A DNA stretch of 64,000 nucleotides, from positions 761,744-825,743 of the forward strand of contig NZ_JACATN010000004.1 of the NCBI RefSeq assembly GCF_018603515.1, written 5' to 3'. Of this stretch, positions 54,000-63,645 are shown piece by piece. Source of the DNA: Zobellia barbeyronii. Its GTDB lineage: Bacteria; Bacteroidota; Bacteroidia; Flavobacteriales; Flavobacteriaceae. Numbering within the stretch: position 1 is the first letter of the stretch; each line of letters begins with the position of its first letter. The position numbers and the translations under genes are program-made. Below the pieces are notes generated by a model, which saw only the letters and a program-made list of their open reading frames with translations, searched no databases and was not told the origin of the DNA.

Positions 54000-55546
54000 T
54001 GAAAGAACATTATGACGTAGTGGTGGTTGGTAGCGGCATGGGCGGTCTCGTTTCTGCTATTATCATGGCACGCGAAGGTAAGAGTGTCTGCGTATTGGAG
54101 AAAAACAACCAGTATGGAGGCAACCTCCAGACTTTTGTTCGCGAACGTACTATTTTTGACACCGGTGTTCATTATTTAGGCGGCTTGGAAAAAGGACAGA
54201 ACCTCTATCGTTATTTTGAGTATCTAGATATTTTGGACGGGCTCAACCTTACTCGCCTAGATGAAGATGGTTATGACCTTATTACTTTTGATGGCGATGA
54301 AAAAGAATACCCACATGCGCAAGGTTATCCAAATTTTGAGCGCCAACTAGTAGAAAAATTTCCAGAAGAAAAAGAGGCTATTCACCAATACTGCGAAAAA
54401 CTGCAGGACATTTGTAACCAATTTCCACTTTACAATCTAAAACATGGCAAGCCGTATCATGAAGACACAGAACTTTTCACCTTGCCCGCCAAAGAATATA
54501 TAGACTCCGTAACTCAAAATGAAAAGCTACGAGCCGTACTTGCTGGCTCCAATCTTTTGTACGCTGGAGAACCAGACAAAACTCCCTTTTACGTGCATGC
54601 ACTCTCTGTAAATTCATACATTCAAAGCTCATACAGATGTGCCGATGGTGGTAGCCAGATAACCAAATTACTCATTAAGAGATTAAAAGAAAGTGGTGGT
54701 GAAGCCTATAAACATAGTGAAGTAACCCAATTTAATGTTGAAGAGAAACAAGTAGTTTCAGTCGTAACAAAGAAGGGTGATGTCATTAAAGGCGACTTAT
54801 TCATCTCTAATATAGAACCAAAGGTTACCGTAAAAATGGTGGGAGCGGCCCATTTCAGAAAATCATACGCCAACCGTATTGAAAGTATTGACAGTACCAT
54901 CTCGGCATTTAGTATTCACGTTGTACTCAAACCGGAATCATTCAAATATCTAAACCATAACTACTATCACTTTAAAGATTATAAATCGGTTTGGAACTCA
55001 CATAACTACACTCAAGAATCGTGGCCAGAAGCCTATATGGTTTCTATGGGAACACGTAAGAACCAAGGAGAATGGGCGGATCAGCTTACCGCTATTACCT
55101 ATATGCGTTATGAAGAGCTAAAACCTTGGTCTGGCACCTTCAATACTGTGGCTCAAAAGAATAGTCGTGGGGAAACTTACGAAGAGTTCAAAGAAGCCAA
55201 AATAGAAGCATTTTTAAAAGTGCTTGAAGAAAAATTTCCGCATATCCGCGAAAGCATACAATCCGTTCATACTTCTACCCCATTATCCTACAGAGATTAT
55301 ATTGGCAGTAATGAAGGCTCTATGTACGGTTACGCCAAAGATTACAACATACCTTTAAAGACTTTTATATCACCTAGAACGAAAATAAAAAACCTGTTTT
55401 TTACGGGCCAAAGCATTAATATGCATGGTATTTTAGGAGTGACCATTAGTAGTGTGGTTACCTGTTCCGAAATTTTGGGCAGTGAATACGTATTAGATAA
55501 AATTATTAAAGGGAGTACGAATACCAACGAAAAAATAGATGCATAA
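53999..55546 (+). CDS. FAD-dependent oxidoreductase, phytoene desaturase-like
   Basis: 515 residues. Dinucleotide motif VVVGSGMGGLVSAI and the following GGNLQTF place it with the CrtI/retinol saturase-like family. The C-terminal GQSINMHGILGVT closes the FAD site. It may act on the polyene, for example by dehydrogenation or isomerisation, or on the alkyl chain; the substrate cannot be read from sequence. It overlaps the transporter and cupin genes by one base each. Confidence 0.88.
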   Translation: MKEHYDVVVVGSGMGGLVSAIIMAREGKSVCVLEKNNQYGGNLQTFVRERTIFDTGVHYLGGLEKGQNLYRYFEYLDILDGLNLTRLDEDGYDLITFDGDEKEYPHAQGYPNFERQLVEKFPEEKEAIHQYCEKLQDICNQFPLYNLKHGKPYHEDTELFTLPAKEYIDSVTQNEKLRAVLAGSNLLYAGEPDKTPFYVHALSVNSYIQSSYRCADGGSQITKLLIKRLKESGGEAYKHSEVTQFNVEEKQVVSVVTKKGDVIKGDLFISNIEPKVTVKMVGAAHFRKSYANRIESIDSTISAFSIHVVLKPESFKYLNHNYYHFKDYKSVWNSHNYTQESWPEAYMVSMGTRKNQGEWADQLTAITYMRYEELKPWSGTFNTVAQKNSRGETYEEFKEAKIEAFLKVLEEKFPHIRESIQSVHTSTPLSYRDYIGSNEGSMYGYAKDYNIPLKTFISPRTKIKNLFFTGQSINMHGILGVTISSVVTCSEILGSEYVLDKIIKGSTNTNEKIDA

Positions 55547-56427
55547 TGGGACAGTTTAAAACAACTCCAGTAGAACGAGTAGAAAACATCTCAAAGGCGG
55601 ACTTTATAAAAAACTATTACAAACCGCAAAAGCCAGTTCTGATTACCGGTTTGACTAAAGATTGGCCAGCCTTCGAAAAGTGGAAGCTAGATTACGTCCA
55701 AAGCCTGGCGGGAGATCAAATTGTGCCTTTGTACAATAACGAACCAGCCAAGGACAAGGAAAGTGTATACGCCCCAAAGAAGGAAATGAAGCTGAGCGAG
55801 TACATCCAAATTCTTAAAACCGAACCTACGGACCTGCGGATTTTCTTTTATAATATTTTGAAGGAAATGCCAGAACTACTAAAAGATTTTGAGTACCCGG
55901 ATATTGGATTGAAATTCTTTAAAAAACTTCCCGCACTATTTTTTGGTGGAGGAACATCTAAAGTATTCATGCACTATGATATTGATTTACCAGATAGCAT
56001 GCATTTTCATTTTGATGGCGACAAGATTGTTAACCTCTTCTCTCCTGAACAAACAAAATACCTGTACAGAGTCCCTTTTTCCATTCATAATATTGAAAGC
56101 ATAGATATGGATAATCCAGATTTTGAAAAATTTCCGGCACTCCAATATGCCGAAGAAATTCGTGCCGAGATGAAACATGGCGATGCTCTCTACATGCCTA
56201 GTGGTTACTGGCACTCTATCCGGTATCTGAACGGGGGGTTTTCTATGACGCTACGTGCGTTACCAAGACACCCTGGTCGTTTTGCCAATATGCTGTACAA
56301 CGTAGTCATTATGAGAAATATTGACAATATTACTCGAAAATATCGTGGCCAAAAATGGTTGGATTATAAAGACCGATGGGCCATAAAACGCACTGAAAAG
56401 AATCTAAAAGCTAAAAAAGATAGCTAG
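55546..56427 (+). CDS. JmjC/cupin_8-type Fe(II)/2-oxoglutarate-dependent hydroxylase-like protein
   Basis: 293 residues. The iron site reads His143-Tyr-Asp145 (FMHYD) with a distal His223 in SGYWHSI, and the entry segment KPVLITGLTKDWPAF is typical of cupin_8 (FIH-like) proteins. Family members hydroxylate proteins or small molecules with 2-oxoglutarate as co-substrate. In this context it may hydroxylate or otherwise oxidise the pigment. It shares one base with the oxidoreductase upstream. Confidence 0.82.
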   Translation: MGQFKTTPVERVENISKADFIKNYYKPQKPVLITGLTKDWPAFEKWKLDYVQSLAGDQIVPLYNNEPAKDKESVYAPKKEMKLSEYIQILKTEPTDLRIFFYNILKEMPELLKDFEYPDIGLKFFKKLPALFFGGGTSKVFMHYDIDLPDSMHFHFDGDKIVNLFSPEQTKYLYRVPFSIHNIESIDMDNPDFEKFPALQYAEEIRAEMKHGDALYMPSGYWHSIRYLNGGFSMTLRALPRHPGRFANMLYNVVIMRNIDNITRKYRGQKWLDYKDRWAIKRTEKNLKAKKDS

Positions 56428-56475
56428 AGCATCGTACTTTTGCCACTATTGTTTGTTGTATAGCCGATTGATGTA

Positions 56476-58152
56476 ATGTCGAAAAAATTCTTCTTAAACA
56501 TATCCGTTCTTATAGGCTTAGCCTTTTTTTTGGGGTCATGTGGCGTTTCAAAATCATTGAAAGACCTGCCCAATATAAGCCAGTACGAAGCGAATGTGGT
56601 GGAGCGGCAACAACTTACAGATTCTACATTCCTACTAGGAAATAACTTCTTGACCAAAAATCAACAGGGTCTTTACGAGCTCTATGTTTCTGGAAACCCA
56701 TATGAATTGGGGCTTAAAACGGGCAGTCTAACGCAAGAACTTTTTCAAGAACAAGAACGCGTCTTTATTGAAAAAATAGATGAGTTAGTTCCTAAAAAAG
56801 GAAAACAAAAACTGCTCAGAAAATTCTTGGCTTGGTTCAACCGGAAAATGTACAAAAATGTAGATGAGCAATACAAAGCGGAGATTTACGGCATTTCTCA
56901 ATACGCCTCCAAAGATTATAACCGTATTGCCGCTCCTTATCCTCGTGTCATGTATTTTCACGGAGCGCACGATATTGGTCATGCCCTACAAGATTTAGCT
57001 TTGGTAGGTTGTTCTTCTTTTGCCGCTTGGGGAGACCACACGGCAGACGGCAAACTGATTATTGGCCGTAATTTTGATTTCTATGCAGGCGATGATTTCG
57101 CTAAGAATAAGATTATTGCATTTGTAGCTCCGGATGAGGGTTATAAATTTATGTCCGTTACCTGGGGAGGTATGGTTGGCGTAGTCTCCGGTATGAACGA
57201 CCAAGGATTGACCGTAACGATTAATGCAGGAAAATCTAAATTTCCCTTAGTAGCCAAGACGCCTATATCATTGGTCACCAGAGAGATTTTACAATACGCT
57301 TCTACTATTGAGGAAGCAATAGCCATTGCCAAAAAACGGGAAGTCTTTGTTTCAGAATCTATTTTCGTGGGAAGTGCCAAGGATAAAAAAGCAGCCCTGA
57401 TTGAGGTTTCTCCGCATAATTTTGGTGTTTATGAAGTGGAAAACGGCAACCAGCTGGTTTGTTCCAATCACTTTCAGAGTGCGGCCTATGCCAATGATAA
57501 AAAGAACCAAAAACATATTTTAGAGAGCCACTCTGAATATCGTTACGAACGTATGGAAGAGCTTCTGGATGAAGAACCAAAAGTAACCCCACAGACCGCA
57601 GTAGACATCCTAAGAAACAGAAACGGACTTGAGGACAAACGTATTGGTTACGGAAACGAAAAGGCGCTGAACCAGATGCTAGCGCACCACGGTATTGTCT
57701 TTCAACCAGAAGACCTTATGGTTTGGGTATCAAGTAACCCATATCAATTGGGTGAGTTTGTTGCTTACGACCTAAATGAGGTTTTCAAGAATGCAGACGA
57801 AAATCAAAAGGCTAGATCTATTTCCATCGCAAATAAAAATATAGGACCGGACCCTTTTCTACGTACTTTGGCGTACCGCCATTATGAGCGTTATAGAGCG
57901 TTAAACAGTCAGATAACAGCTGCACTTGCTGCCGAAGAAAAAATTGAACCATCTGTCTTATCAGAATTTATAGCGGTAAATCCCGATTTTTGGGAAGTCC
58001 ATTTTCTTGTGGGACAGTATTACTACGAAAACGGACTTTATAAGGAAGCTTTAAACGCTTTTGAAACCGCCAAGACTAAAGAAGTGACCACAGTACCAGA
58101 TTTAGAGGCCATCAACACGTATATTAAAAAACTAAAAAGGAAGCTCAAATAA
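56476..58152 (+). CDS. C45-type autoproteolytic acyltransferase/hydrolase lipoprotein
   Basis: 558 residues. The lipobox FLGSC (Cys22) puts it on a membrane surface outside the cytoplasm. The Ntn-hydrolase domain shows VGCSSFAAWGDHTADG with the presumed nucleophile Cys179, exposed when the chain cleaves itself before it, and IGRNFDFY. The relatives include acyl-CoA:6-APA acyltransferase and ceramidase-like amidases. The last 70 residues look TPR-like. In the flexirubin locus it might form or cleave an acyl ester; this is inference. Confidence 0.82.
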   Translation: MSKKFFLNISVLIGLAFFLGSCGVSKSLKDLPNISQYEANVVERQQLTDSTFLLGNNFLTKNQQGLYELYVSGNPYELGLKTGSLTQELFQEQERVFIEKIDELVPKKGKQKLLRKFLAWFNRKMYKNVDEQYKAEIYGISQYASKDYNRIAAPYPRVMYFHGAHDIGHALQDLALVGCSSFAAWGDHTADGKLIIGRNFDFYAGDDFAKNKIIAFVAPDEGYKFMSVTWGGMVGVVSGMNDQGLTVTINAGKSKFPLVAKTPISLVTREILQYASTIEEAIAIAKKREVFVSESIFVGSAKDKKAALIEVSPHNFGVYEVENGNQLVCSNHFQSAAYANDKKNQKHILESHSEYRYERMEELLDEEPKVTPQTAVDILRNRNGLEDKRIGYGNEKALNQMLAHHGIVFQPEDLMVWVSSNPYQLGEFVAYDLNEVFKNADENQKARSISIANKNIGPDPFLRTLAYRHYERYRALNSQITAALAAEEKIEPSVLSEFIAVNPDFWEVHFLVGQYYYENGLYKEALNAFETAKTKEVTTVPDLEAINTYIKKLKRKLK

Positions 58153-59441
58153 TGATTCCAGAAATAGAAAAAGCATCCATACAAGAAATAAAGGCCTTTC
58201 AAGCAGAGAAGCTTAAAGAGGTTATTGAATACGTTACTAGCAATTCGCCCTACTACAGGCGTCTTTTTAGGCAGTACAAAATACTTCCTTCGGATATCAA
58301 TTCTCTTGAAGACTTGGTTAGAATACCGGTAACAACCAAAGAGCAACTGCAGAACAACAATGATGCTTTTCTATGTGTACCGAAGTCAAAAATCATTGAT
58401 TTTGTCACTACATCAGGAACTCTTGGTGACCCTGTAATTCTTGGTCAGACCGATAAAGATTTAGACCGATTAGCGCATAACGAAGCTATTTCCTTAACCT
58501 GTTCTGGGGTTACCGAAAATGACATTTTACAAATGACCACCACCATGGACCGCCGTTTTATGGCCGGTCTTGCTTATTTTATGGGTGTTAGAAAATTGGG
58601 TGCCGGTATTATTCGCGTAGGAGCAGGTATTCCTGAACTGCAATGGGATACGATTACCAAGTTCAAACCCAGCTACCTGATTGTTGTGCCGTCCTTTTTA
58701 TTAAAACTGATTCAATATGCGGAAACGCATGGGATAGACGTAAATGCTTCTGGTGTAAAAGGCGCTATTTGTATTGGAGAATCTTTGCGGAACCAAGATT
58801 TTTCATTGAACGTTCTTGCCCAAAAAATAAAAGAAAAATGGAATATTGAATTATATTCTACCTACGCCTCTACTGAAATGAGTACGGCTTTTGCCGAATG
58901 TTCAGAACAACAAGGAGGACACCATCATCCGGAGCTTATTATTGCCGAGATTTTGGATGAGGATAATCAGCCTGTTGCCGATGGTCAGGAAGGAGAACTT
59001 ACCATTACCACACTTGGCGTGGAAGCCATGCCCCTATTGCGTTTCAAAACCGGAGATATTGTTGTAGCCCATACTTCGCCTTGTGCCTGTGGTAGAAATA
59101 CCATGCGTTTAGGGCCTGTAGTTGGTCGAAAAAAGCAAATGATTAAATACAAAGGCACCACCCTCTACCCTCCTGCAATGGATAACCTTCTGAACGATTT
59201 TGAGGAAGTGGAAGGCTATGTATTCGAGATATATCATAATGAGATTGGTACAGATGAAATCCTTATAAAAATTGCTTCATCTTCAGCGGACCCTAAATTA
59301 ATGCAGGCCATTAAAGACCATTTTAGGTCCAAGTTGCGAGTTTCTCCCAACATCCAAATTTGTCCCAACGAAGAGATTCAAAAATTGCGGATGTCTAAAC
59401 TGGGAAGGAAACCTATTAGTGTAATTGATAAGAGGCAGTAG
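58152..59441 (+). CDS. Adenylate-forming ligase, PaaK-like
   Basis: 429 residues similar to phenylacetate-CoA ligase: ATP-binding VTTSGTLGDPVILG, YASTEMSTAF and the C-terminal LRMSKLGRKP with the catalytic Lys. It would activate an aryl acid, most likely the 4-hydroxycinnamate made by the ammonia-lyase, either as CoA ester or directly on a carrier protein. It shares one base with the C45 gene and closes the flexirubin series. Confidence 0.88.
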   Translation: MIPEIEKASIQEIKAFQAEKLKEVIEYVTSNSPYYRRLFRQYKILPSDINSLEDLVRIPVTTKEQLQNNNDAFLCVPKSKIIDFVTTSGTLGDPVILGQTDKDLDRLAHNEAISLTCSGVTENDILQMTTTMDRRFMAGLAYFMGVRKLGAGIIRVGAGIPELQWDTITKFKPSYLIVVPSFLLKLIQYAETHGIDVNASGVKGAICIGESLRNQDFSLNVLAQKIKEKWNIELYSTYASTEMSTAFAECSEQQGGHHHPELIIAEILDEDNQPVADGQEGELTITTLGVEAMPLLRFKTGDIVVAHTSPCACGRNTMRLGPVVGRKKQMIKYKGTTLYPPAMDNLLNDFEEVEGYVFEIYHNEIGTDEILIKIASSSADPKLMQAIKDHFRSKLRVSPNIQICPNEEIQKLRMSKLGRKPISVIDKRQ

Positions 59442-59452
59442 CACCTGGCTTC

Positions 59453-59568
59453 GTCTGCGCTCAGCCATACGGTGCTACTCAAATAATAATGGTTTGTTTT
59501 AGACTGCGCTCAGACATACGGTGCTACTCACATAATAACGGTATGTTTTAGACTGCTCTCAGACAAGC
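59453..59568. repeat. 49-bp tandem repeat (about 2.3 copies)
   Basis: Units begin at 59453, 59502 and 59551, an exact 49-bp period. Each starts with (G/A)CTGCGCTCAG, followed by ATACGGTGCTACTCA and an AATAA stretch; the third copy breaks off after about 18 bases. GCGCTCAG is the core of a repeat scattered through this part of the window (also 59633-59655 in reverse and 60011-60028). Confidence 0.75.
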
Positions 59569-59630
59569 ACAACACGCAAAACTAACGTCAATTGCAGTAC
59601 GCAAAGCCAAAAACATAGCTTTTACGGAAT

Positions 59631-59656
59631 GTCACCCCGAGCGCAGTCGAGGGCTT
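59631..59656. repeat. Dispersed GAGCGCAGTCGAGGG-type repeat
   Basis: CACCCCGAGCGCAGTCGAGGG is the reverse complement of the CTTCGACTGCGCTCAG unit at 60011-60026 with a few changes. Short intergenic elements with this sequence are frequent in Flavobacteriaceae genomes. Confidence 0.55.
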
Positions 59657-59978
59657 AGGGACACCCATCTGGCTTATACTTTGAATGTGTATAGTTCCTG
59701 CATTCAGAAAGGATTTGAAGCGTATTGAACTTACCGCTCATTAATGCTATTTTCTTAGCCCGAGACCATCCTTTTAATTGTTTCTCAAACTGAAGTGCCT
59801 GATATGCTTTAGAAAATTGCAAGTGATACATCAGGCTTACCGGGCGTCTTGTGCTGGTATAGGCATTTTCATAAAATCCGGATTTATGCTCCGCTAACCT
59901 TCGGTTTACGTCATTGGTAAAACCTACATAGAAACTCTTATCGGCACATTCTAAGATGTAAACATAGTATGGTCCCAT
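59655..59978 (-). CDS. GIY-YIG endonuclease family protein
   Basis: 107 residues, the size of the single-domain UPF0213-like group. The motif is seen as YYVYILECADKSFYVGFT at the start, the conserved Arg in RRLAEHKSG and the Glu in FEKQLKGWSR. Such small proteins have the catalytic residues of GIY-YIG nucleases, but their cellular role is unclear. They are often associated with dispersed repeats, as in this case, with repeats on both sides. Confidence 0.88.
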   Translation of the reverse strand: MGPYYVYILECADKSFYVGFTNDVNRRLAEHKSGFYENAYTSTRRPVSLMYHLQFSKAYQALQFEKQLKGWSRAKKIALMSGKFNTLQILSECRNYTHSKYKPDGCP

Positions 59979-59998
59979 AGTGGTTTTCTTAAGTGCAT

Positions 59999-60064
59999 GT
60001 AAAATGCTGGCTTCGACTGCGCTCAGCCAAACATTTTACAGAAGACCCATAGCCAGCATTTTAC
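59999..60064 (-). repeat. Nested inverted repeat at the end of recQ, possible terminator
   Basis: A perfect 14-bp inverted repeat GTAAAATGCTGGCT (59999-60012) / AGCCAGCATTTTAC (60051-60064) encloses a CTTCGACTGCGCTCAGCC unit. A second CATTTTAC at 60032-60039 allows a shorter alternative hairpin with the left arm, so the two foldings exclude each other. The right arm includes the recQ stop codon. No T-run is present. Confidence 0.55.
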
Positions 60065-62157
60065 TTTCCGATTAGGTACAGCCCCATTTGAATTTTCCAG
60101 TAGGGCATTTTTTCTTCAAAGTGTTCAAAGAATACTTTTAGACCTTCGGGATTTTCAAGTTCGGAATGCGCTTTTTTGATGCTTGCCGTTTCTTCTTTTG
60201 AAATAAATTGACTCAAATCTACATCGGCACCTTCGGCATGAGCTTTTTGTAAGTGATTGTAAACACTGCCTACTTGTATGCCACGCTGCATCGCAATATC
60301 TTCAACTGAAAAACCATCGTTTAACAATTGAAATGAAAGCTGATGGCTAGGGTTCTTTTTTGACTTCTTTACCGGTGGTTTATGTTGATTGATTTCCTTC
60401 AAGAATATAGCCGCATATTTTTCCAACTTCGCCTGACCTACTCCGGAAATTTCCATAAACTCCGTTTCATTCTTAGGAAGCCTTTGTTCCATATCCTTTA
60501 AACTGGCATCACTAAAAACCACATAAGCAGGCACATTTTGCTCTGCCGCAACTTGCTGCCGCAGTACACGTAATTTCTCAAAAAGACCCGTTGCCGCCGC
60601 TTTTGTCTTGCGTTCTTTTTTGTCTTTAGCTTTTTCCTTTTTCTCTAAAATAGCCAACTGAATTTCCTTGCCCTCATAAAGTACTTGTTTGGCCAAGGGT
60701 GTAAGTGAAAGACGACCACCTTCCCTAAAATTAATGGATAACACTCCTTGGTTCAACAGTTGAATAATATACTGCTGCAAATCCTGCCAAGACAGATCCT
60801 TAACCGCTCCATAAGTTTTTACATGCTGATACCCTTTTTCATGAACTTGGGCATTCTGAGCGCCACGCAGTACATCTACCAACATACCCATAGCTTCCTT
60901 TTCTTTTAAACGCGCCACACCGGAACAGATTTTCTGGGTGAGTACGGTAGCATCAAAATATTTGGGAGGACGGTTACAAATATCGCAATTGCCACAATTC
61001 TCGGTCATGTGTTCCCCAAAATAGTTGAGCAAAGCAATCCGGCGGCAACTTAAAGCTTCGGCAAATTGCTGCATACGATCTAACTTGGCGTATTCCACAT
61101 CTGCATTTTCGCTGTTCGCTATAAACCTTCGAAGCTGAGCAACATCAGCAAAACTATAAAAAAGCAAAGCCTGTGCAGGCAGGCTATCACGACCACCACG
61201 ACCAATTTCTTGGTAATAACCTTCTACATTTTTAGGTAGGTTATAATGGATCACCCAGCGTACGTTACTCTTATCGATTCCCATACCAAAGGCAATTGTC
61301 GCCACAATAATGGGTACACGATCGGTAATAAAATCTTCTTGCACCTTACTACGGTCTTCAGCGGGAAGACCAGCATGGTAGGCTTTCGCTTTAAAACCCG
61401 AAGCCACAAGTTTATCCGCTATCTTCTGTGTACTTTTTCGGCTTAGGCAATAGATGATTCCGCTTTCGTTGGGTCGCTCTGCTAGGAATTCTAGAATCTG
61501 TGTGATGCGGTCTTGTGCCGGACGTACTTCCAACGAAATATTAGGACGATTAAAAGAAGCCAAATGCCGCAATGCATGCGGAATGCGCAACTGATCTAAA
61601 ATATCGTCCTGAGTGGTTTTATCTGCCGTAGCCGTCAATGCAATTATAGGCACCTGCGGATATTGCCGTTTTAAACTTCCTAACTGCGTATATGCCGGCC
61701 TAAAATCATGCCCCCAAGAAGAGATACAATGGGCCTCATCTATAGCAAAAAGGCTGATGTTTATTTCAGATATAAGATGTTGTAGCAACGCCAAACTCTC
61801 TGGCGCCACATAAAGCAACTTCAATTCGCCTTTATACAATTTGGTCTCTACCTCTTGCTTTTTTGACGGTTCTAGCGAGCTATTAAAATAAGCTGCAGAA
61901 ATACCATTGGCCGTCAAAGCATCTACCTGGTCTTTCATTAGGGCGATCAACGGGGAAATAACAATAGCCGTACCCTCCATAGCCAATGCCGGAAGCTGAA
62001 AGCAAAGCGATTTTCCACCACCCGTTGGCATAATAGCCAAGACGTCTTTTTTAGCGAGTACATCGCTAATGACGTTCCATTGATTGGGCCGAAATGAATC
62101 GTAACCAAAATTTGTTTTTAAAAGAGGAAGAAGTTCTTGTTCTGTTGTAAGCGTCAT
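60061..62157 (-). CDS. recQ: ATP-dependent DNA helicase RecQ
   Basis: 698 residues from the ATG complementary to 62155-62157; an open extension to 62256 gives 33 unlikely residues. Helicase motifs: [15 protein letters not shown] (Walker A), [17 protein letters not shown] (DEAH), ALTATAD, and [19 protein letters not shown]. The zinc cluster is at [12 protein letters not shown]...CGNCDIC, followed by winged-helix, HRDC-like ([26 protein letters not shown]) and a C-terminal helix-turn-helix-like part. RecQ unwinds DNA 3'-5' in repair and recombination. ssb is encoded 113 bp upstream on the same strand. Confidence 0.96.
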   Translation of the reverse strand: MTLTTEQELLPLLKTNFGYDSFRPNQWNVISDVLAKKDVLAIMPTGGGKSLCFQLPALAMEGTAIVISPLIALMKDQVDALTANGISAAYFNSSLEPSKKQEVETKLYKGELKLLYVAPESLALLQHLISEINISLFAIDEAHCISSWGHDFRPAYTQLGSLKRQYPQVPIIALTATADKTTQDDILDQLRIPHALRHLASFNRPNISLEVRPAQDRITQILEFLAERPNESGIIYCLSRKSTQKIADKLVASGFKAKAYHAGLPAEDRSKVQEDFITDRVPIIVATIAFGMGIDKSNVRWVIHYNLPKNVEGYYQEIGRGGRDSLPAQALLFYSFADVAQLRRFIANSENADVEYAKLDRMQQFAEALSCRRIALLNYFGEHMTENCGNCDICNRPPKYFDATVLTQKICSGVARLKEKEAMGMLVDVLRGAQNAQVHEKGYQHVKTYGAVKDLSWQDLQQYIIQLLNQGVLSINFREGGRLSLTPLAKQVLYEGKEIQLAILEKKEKAKDKKERKTKAAATGLFEKLRVLRQQVAAEQNVPAYVVFSDASLKDMEQRLPKNETEFMEISGVGQAKLEKYAAIFLKEINQHKPPVKKSKKNPSHQLSFQLLNDGFSVEDIAMQRGIQVGSVYNHLQKAHAEGADVDLSQFISKEETASIKKAHSELENPEGLKVFFEHFEEKMPYWKIQMGLYLIGK

Positions 62158-62269
62158 GTAATACGTATAGAGATTCTTGTCCGGAAGGACCAGTTTAACA
62201 AACAAAGCGAAGCCAAAACACGGTATTGAGCTATCTTGGTATCGCTTGGTTTGCAAAGAACGGCATATT

Positions 62270-62602
62270 CTATTTACCCAACATTAAAAGTTCGTTACAA
62301 CGTACTTCTGTTATGTATCGTTTTTCACCCTCTTTGGTCTCATACGAGCGGTGGGTAAGTTTTCCCTCTACCGCTACCTGCTTTCCTTTGGTTAAATAAT
62401 TTTCTACGATTTCTGCGGTCTTTCCCCAAGCCACCACATTATGCCATTGGGTATCATCTACACGCTCTCCTTGTGCATTTTTATAGCTCTCTGTTGTAGC
62501 TATGGAAAACTTGGCGAGTTTATTACCATTGTCCATGTTTACAATTTCTGGGTCTTGACCTAAATTACCGATCAGCTGTACTTTGTTTTTTAAGGCGTTC
62601 AT
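62270..62602 (-). CDS. ssb: Single-stranded DNA-binding protein
   Basis: 110 residues forming one OB-fold ([50 protein letters not shown]). The acidic C-terminal tail (DDDIPF-type) that recruits partners in housekeeping SSBs is missing, which fits a shorter secondary SSB. It lies upstream of recQ on the same strand, so the two may share a transcript for DNA repair. Confidence 0.93.
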   Translation of the reverse strand: MNALKNKVQLIGNLGQDPEIVNMDNGNKLAKFSIATTESYKNAQGERVDDTQWHNVVAWGKTAEIVENYLTKGKQVAVEGKLTHRSYETKEGEKRYITEVRCNELLMLGK

Positions 62603-62958
62603 TCTATTAGTTTTACGTTAAACAGTTTATACTATTGAACCACAATGATTCAACACTGCAAACATAGAACGAGCACCAAAATGTATTCGGTTACAAAACA
62701 ATTGTTTTCGTTTGTAAACGTTTGAAAACGAATAAATAAACTAAATAAGCCTCTTAAAGTACTGTAAGCCTGTATAGTTTGAAGGATTTAATTAAATTAG
62801 GTCTAAAATAGAAGTAAAGCAACTAGTTGCTTTATACAATTGTTAGCTGTAATTAAAAAAAGAAAGAAACTGAAGAAAATTAATTAAACATTTTACTAAA
62901 GAAACTTTAAATTGTTAGACGGAGATAAAACTTTTTCAGGAGTATTAAAACTAAGATA
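62603..62958. other. Intergenic region with an AAACGTTT palindrome
   Basis: 356 bp, AT-rich, between divergent ssb and an orphan gene. The only clear structure is at 62704-62729: CGTTTG repeated with a 10-bp period and the palindrome AAACGTTT (62716-62723), looking like a LacI-type operator about 115 nt ahead of ssb. No tRNA, ORF or terminator is seen in the rest. Confidence 0.35.
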
Positions 62959-63645
62959 ATGAATAGAGAAGACATCTATAAAGCTATTAAAAATAGAGTA
63001 GAGTTAGAAGGTTTTAAAATTTCTAAAATTGACTCTGATAGTATTAAAATTGATTTAATTAGTGAAGAATTCCAGGTGTATTCTTCTATAAGATGGCAAT
63101 TTCATAAATTTATTACCCCTCAAGGTATTGATTTTCGTAATGTTCTTTTTGAAGAATATTTTAATCAAATTTTAAATAAAGAATTATTGAAATTTAATTA
63201 TGATTATTCTGTTGGTTTTGTATTCAAAACTTTTATAAAAGATTTTGATAGTTCAGCCATAGAAATAAACTCTGAAATTGAACTAGAAAATTATATCAAT
63301 AAAATTGTAACCAATTTATTATTTCATAAAAAAGAAATTTTCCCAAAACTGTTAGATATTAATTTTTTGGCTGAATATATTGGTGCTGTGTCTTTTGAAA
63401 GAAAAGCAGAAAGGTCTGTTGGAGGAAAATTCCCTGTTCATTTATTCAAAAAAATAGCAATTTTGAAATTAGGAGGTCAAAATGAAAGATATCTGGAATA
63501 TAAGGAGGGTACATTAGATTTGATTAAAAGCTATGCTATTAGAAAGCCTGAAAAATATTTACCTTCATTTAGAGAGGGATTTGATAAATTAATTCTCCAT
63601 TTAGAAAATGAAGAAAACCCTTTTGATAATCTAACTCTTACTTAG
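62959..63645 (+). CDS. Orphan hypothetical protein, AT-rich
   Basis: 228 residues, soluble, rich in Ile, Lys, Phe and Asn, and visibly more AT-rich than the upstream genes. It has an alpha/beta look (SSIRWQFHKFITPQGIDFRN; EYIGAVSFERKAERSVGGKFP), but no domain is recognised. No signal peptide or membrane segment is seen. Unusual base composition and lack of neighbours suggest recent acquisition. No function can be assigned. Confidence 0.65.
   Translation: MNREDIYKAIKNRVELEGFKISKIDSDSIKIDLISEEFQVYSSIRWQFHKFITPQGIDFRNVLFEEYFNQILNKELLKFNYDYSVGFVFKTFIKDFDSSAIEINSEIELENYINKIVTNLLFHKKEIFPKLLDINFLAEYIGAVSFERKAERSVGGKFPVHLFKKIAILKLGGQNERYLEYKEGTLDLIKSYAIRKPEKYLPSFREGFDKLILHLENEENPFDNLTLT

Noticed and set aside
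59453..59568. CRISPR array
   Set aside because: The repeats are directly adjacent with no variable spacers, there are only about 2.3 copies, and no cas gene is nearby.
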